Below, piece by piece: positions 62,901-64,000 of a DNA stretch of 64,000 nt (the first letter of the stretch is position 1; every line of letters begins with the position of its first letter). Made by a program: the position numbers and the translations under genes. This stretch comes from Chaetoceros tenuissimus (lineage: Eukaryota; Bacillariophyta; Thalassiosirophyceae; Chaetocerotales; Chaetocerotaceae), in NCBI GenBank assembly GCA_021927905.1, contig BLLK01000027.1, positions 806,001 through 870,000 on the forward strand, given 5' to 3'. The notes beneath the pieces were generated by a model. That model did no database searches and was not told the DNA's origin. It worked only from the letters and a program-made list of their open reading frames with translations.

Positions 62901-64000
62901 AAGTATATGAAAAGAGCAGCCTGTAATGAAGATGGCGGCGATTGCAAAGAGTTCCTTGATTCATATCCTAATTGTAATGTCCCAGACCCATGGAGACTTG
63001 GAAATAATGTGTGCGATGGGTTCCCTTATGCGCATCCTTCCTGTGGATACGACGGAGGTGACTGCACAGCAACGAAAGCCCCAACTCCTAGTCCTACAAA
63101 TGCACCAACTCCACTACCTACTACCAAACCACCTTCCCCAGTAGCCCCTTCTCCAGTAGCCCCTTCTCCAGTAGCCCCTTCCCCAGTAACACCTTCCCCA
63201 GTAACACCTTTCCCAGCCCCTTCGCCGGTAGCCCCTTCACCAGTAACACCTTTCCCAGCCCCTTCACCGACAGGCCCTTCTCCAGAAGCCCCTTCACCAG
63301 TAACACCTTTCCCAGCCCCTTCACCGGTATCTCCAACTACAAAAGCTCCAACATTCTCACCAACTGAGCTTTATCCAGACTGCACCGTTGATCACTGGGA
63401 GAAATTAGGGAACAATAGATGTGATGGCTCTGACTATAACACTGAGGAATGCGGCTGGGACGGAGGTAAGTTGTCATGGTTGATGTTTGAAGTATAACCA
63501 GATACTGTTCTTTTCTCAGCCAGTTTATAACATTATGTTGATTAGGTGACTGCACACAGTGCAACGCTATTGTAGATCATCCTGAGTACCTTGGTGATGG
63601 TAAGAATATCTAGCTTCTTTCCATATTTGTGCTATCTTCACCTATTTTTATCAATCTAATCATTCCCAAATCTCGCAGGTTTTTGTGACGGAGGAAATTA
63701 TATGAACCATCCAAGTTGTAATAAAGACGGCAGAGACTGCGCTTCGTTTCTCAATAAGTATCCAAATTGTAATGTCCCCACTCCATGTAAGAATTGAATT
63801 TGCTTTACAAATGATATTGGACTTTCTTTCAGCGCCAACGCTAACTTTTATGTCAAATAGATTTAGTAGGAAATGGGGATTGCAACGGTGATTTATATAA
63901 TACTGAAGAATGCGGATGGGATGGCGGAGATTGTTTAGGACAATGCTTTGTGGAGCATCCAGAATGGATCGGGGACGGCTGGTGGTAAGTACTATTACAA
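53920..64000 (+). CDS. Giant multi-pass membrane protein with at least 49 LNR (Lin12/Notch) modules, 5' part, continues past right edge
   Basis: At least 38 exons encode more than 2,320 residues with phase kept at every junction. Exons: 53920-54523, 54611-54912, 55000-55165, 55243-55353, 55420-55613, 55676-55685, 55787-55843, 55919-56024, 56104-56269, 56347-56479, 56551-56577, 56650-56925, 56993-57268, 57415-57467, 57553-57652, 57728-57838, 57911-58192, 58283-58335, 58415-58625, 58694-58741, 58832-58888, 58962-59185, 59260-59473, 59547-59822, 60062-60447, 60531-60645, 60724-61370, 61442-61664, 61763-61948, 62018-62060, 62126-62296, 62374-62477, 62551-62664, 62734-62781, 62878-63465, 63546-63599, 63679-63786, 63861-63984. 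Residues 1-155 are cytosol-like; hydrophobic segments lie at about 159-181, 205-228, 250-279 and 341-360. From residue about 385, LNR modules follow ([23 protein letters not shown]), each with six cysteines' worth of Notch-type spacing or a reduced four-cysteine form, and Asp/Asn calcium ligands. LNRs bind calcium; extracellular placement is inferred. Confidence 0.85.
56480..56649 (+). repeat. Duplicated intron pair around a 27-nt exon
   Basis: Intron 56480-56550 (71 nt) and intron 56578-56649 (72 nt) are near-identical: about three substitutions and one inserted A. Both start GTAAGTCAATGTT and end TTTGGATATTAG. The 27-nt exon between them (56551-56577) encodes [10 protein letters not shown] across the junctions, which fits the usual linker between LNR modules. 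Confidence 0.9.
63130..63338 (+). repeat. Proline-rich 15-bp minisatellite inside the LNR gene
   Basis: A 15-bp unit (CCTTCTCCAGTAGCC and variants) encodes [14 protein letters not shown] repeats. It forms a flexible linker between LNR module 46 and module 47. A second short linker of the same type ([16 protein letters not shown]) is encoded at 62420-62477 and continues after the intron. Confidence 0.85.

Noticed and set aside
63121-63336. 71-codon minus-strand frame made of GKGLLEKGL repeats
   Set aside because: It is the antisense shadow of the proline-rich minisatellite in the LNR gene.

Overview
The window looks like nuclear DNA from a diatom (stramenopile). It is A+T-rich and gene-dense on both strands, and spliceosomal introns are short (about 70-145 nt, GT..AG). 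Several proteins start with a signal peptide followed by a phenylalanine-containing motif, as in import through a four-membrane plastid. There is also a Copia-type LTR retrotransposon.

Layout. 1-7,060: a nitroreductase-family exon, an F-box-like gene, a plastid-type sigma factor and a head-to-head pair of secreted OTU-domain genes. 7,237-13,081: PP4 catalytic subunit, ribosomal protein S18, a RibD-C-type reductase, an AlkB-like dioxygenase with SUMO-interaction-like motifs, and organellar uL24. 13,454-14,461: a non-coding segment bounded by perfect 26-bp inverted repeats, with a perfect 28-bp hairpin inside. 14,550-22,619: a UBE3C-type HECT ligase, a plastid-targeted DOT1-like methyltransferase, a p32/MAM33 protein, a GTPBP1-like GTPase and a GNAT acetyltransferase. 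22,744-29,397: a young Copia element with identical LTRs. 29,759-35,438: the largest subunit of RNA polymerase III and a coiled-coil protein.

35,619-44,040 is a tandem array of five F-box-like/ankyrin-like paralogues on the minus strand. Four are intact, and each has a conserved ~100-bp upstream module. One copy is frameshifted and lacks the module. Two copies (C, D) use a different first exon that splices into the common body. A 5' fragment of the neighbouring secreted-protein gene is stranded inside the array and marks the duplicated block.

44,252-53,313: a secreted two-repeat protein, a PGAM5-like phosphatase, a head-to-head pair of proteins sharing a cysteine/histidine C-terminal domain that I do not recognise, and a MYND/RING/TPR protein. 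53,920 to the right edge is one gene of at least 38 exons. It encodes a protein with four hydrophobic segments followed by at least 49 LNR (Lin12/Notch) modules organised in repeating blocks of five. I derived all 38 exons by hand; the reading phase is consistent across every junction. Two consecutive introns of this gene are near-identical copies of each other.

Best candidates for something new: the five-module LNR super-repeat, the duplicated intron pair, the promoter-linked F-box array, the unrecognised cysteine/histidine domain, and the hairpin inside the inverted-repeat element.
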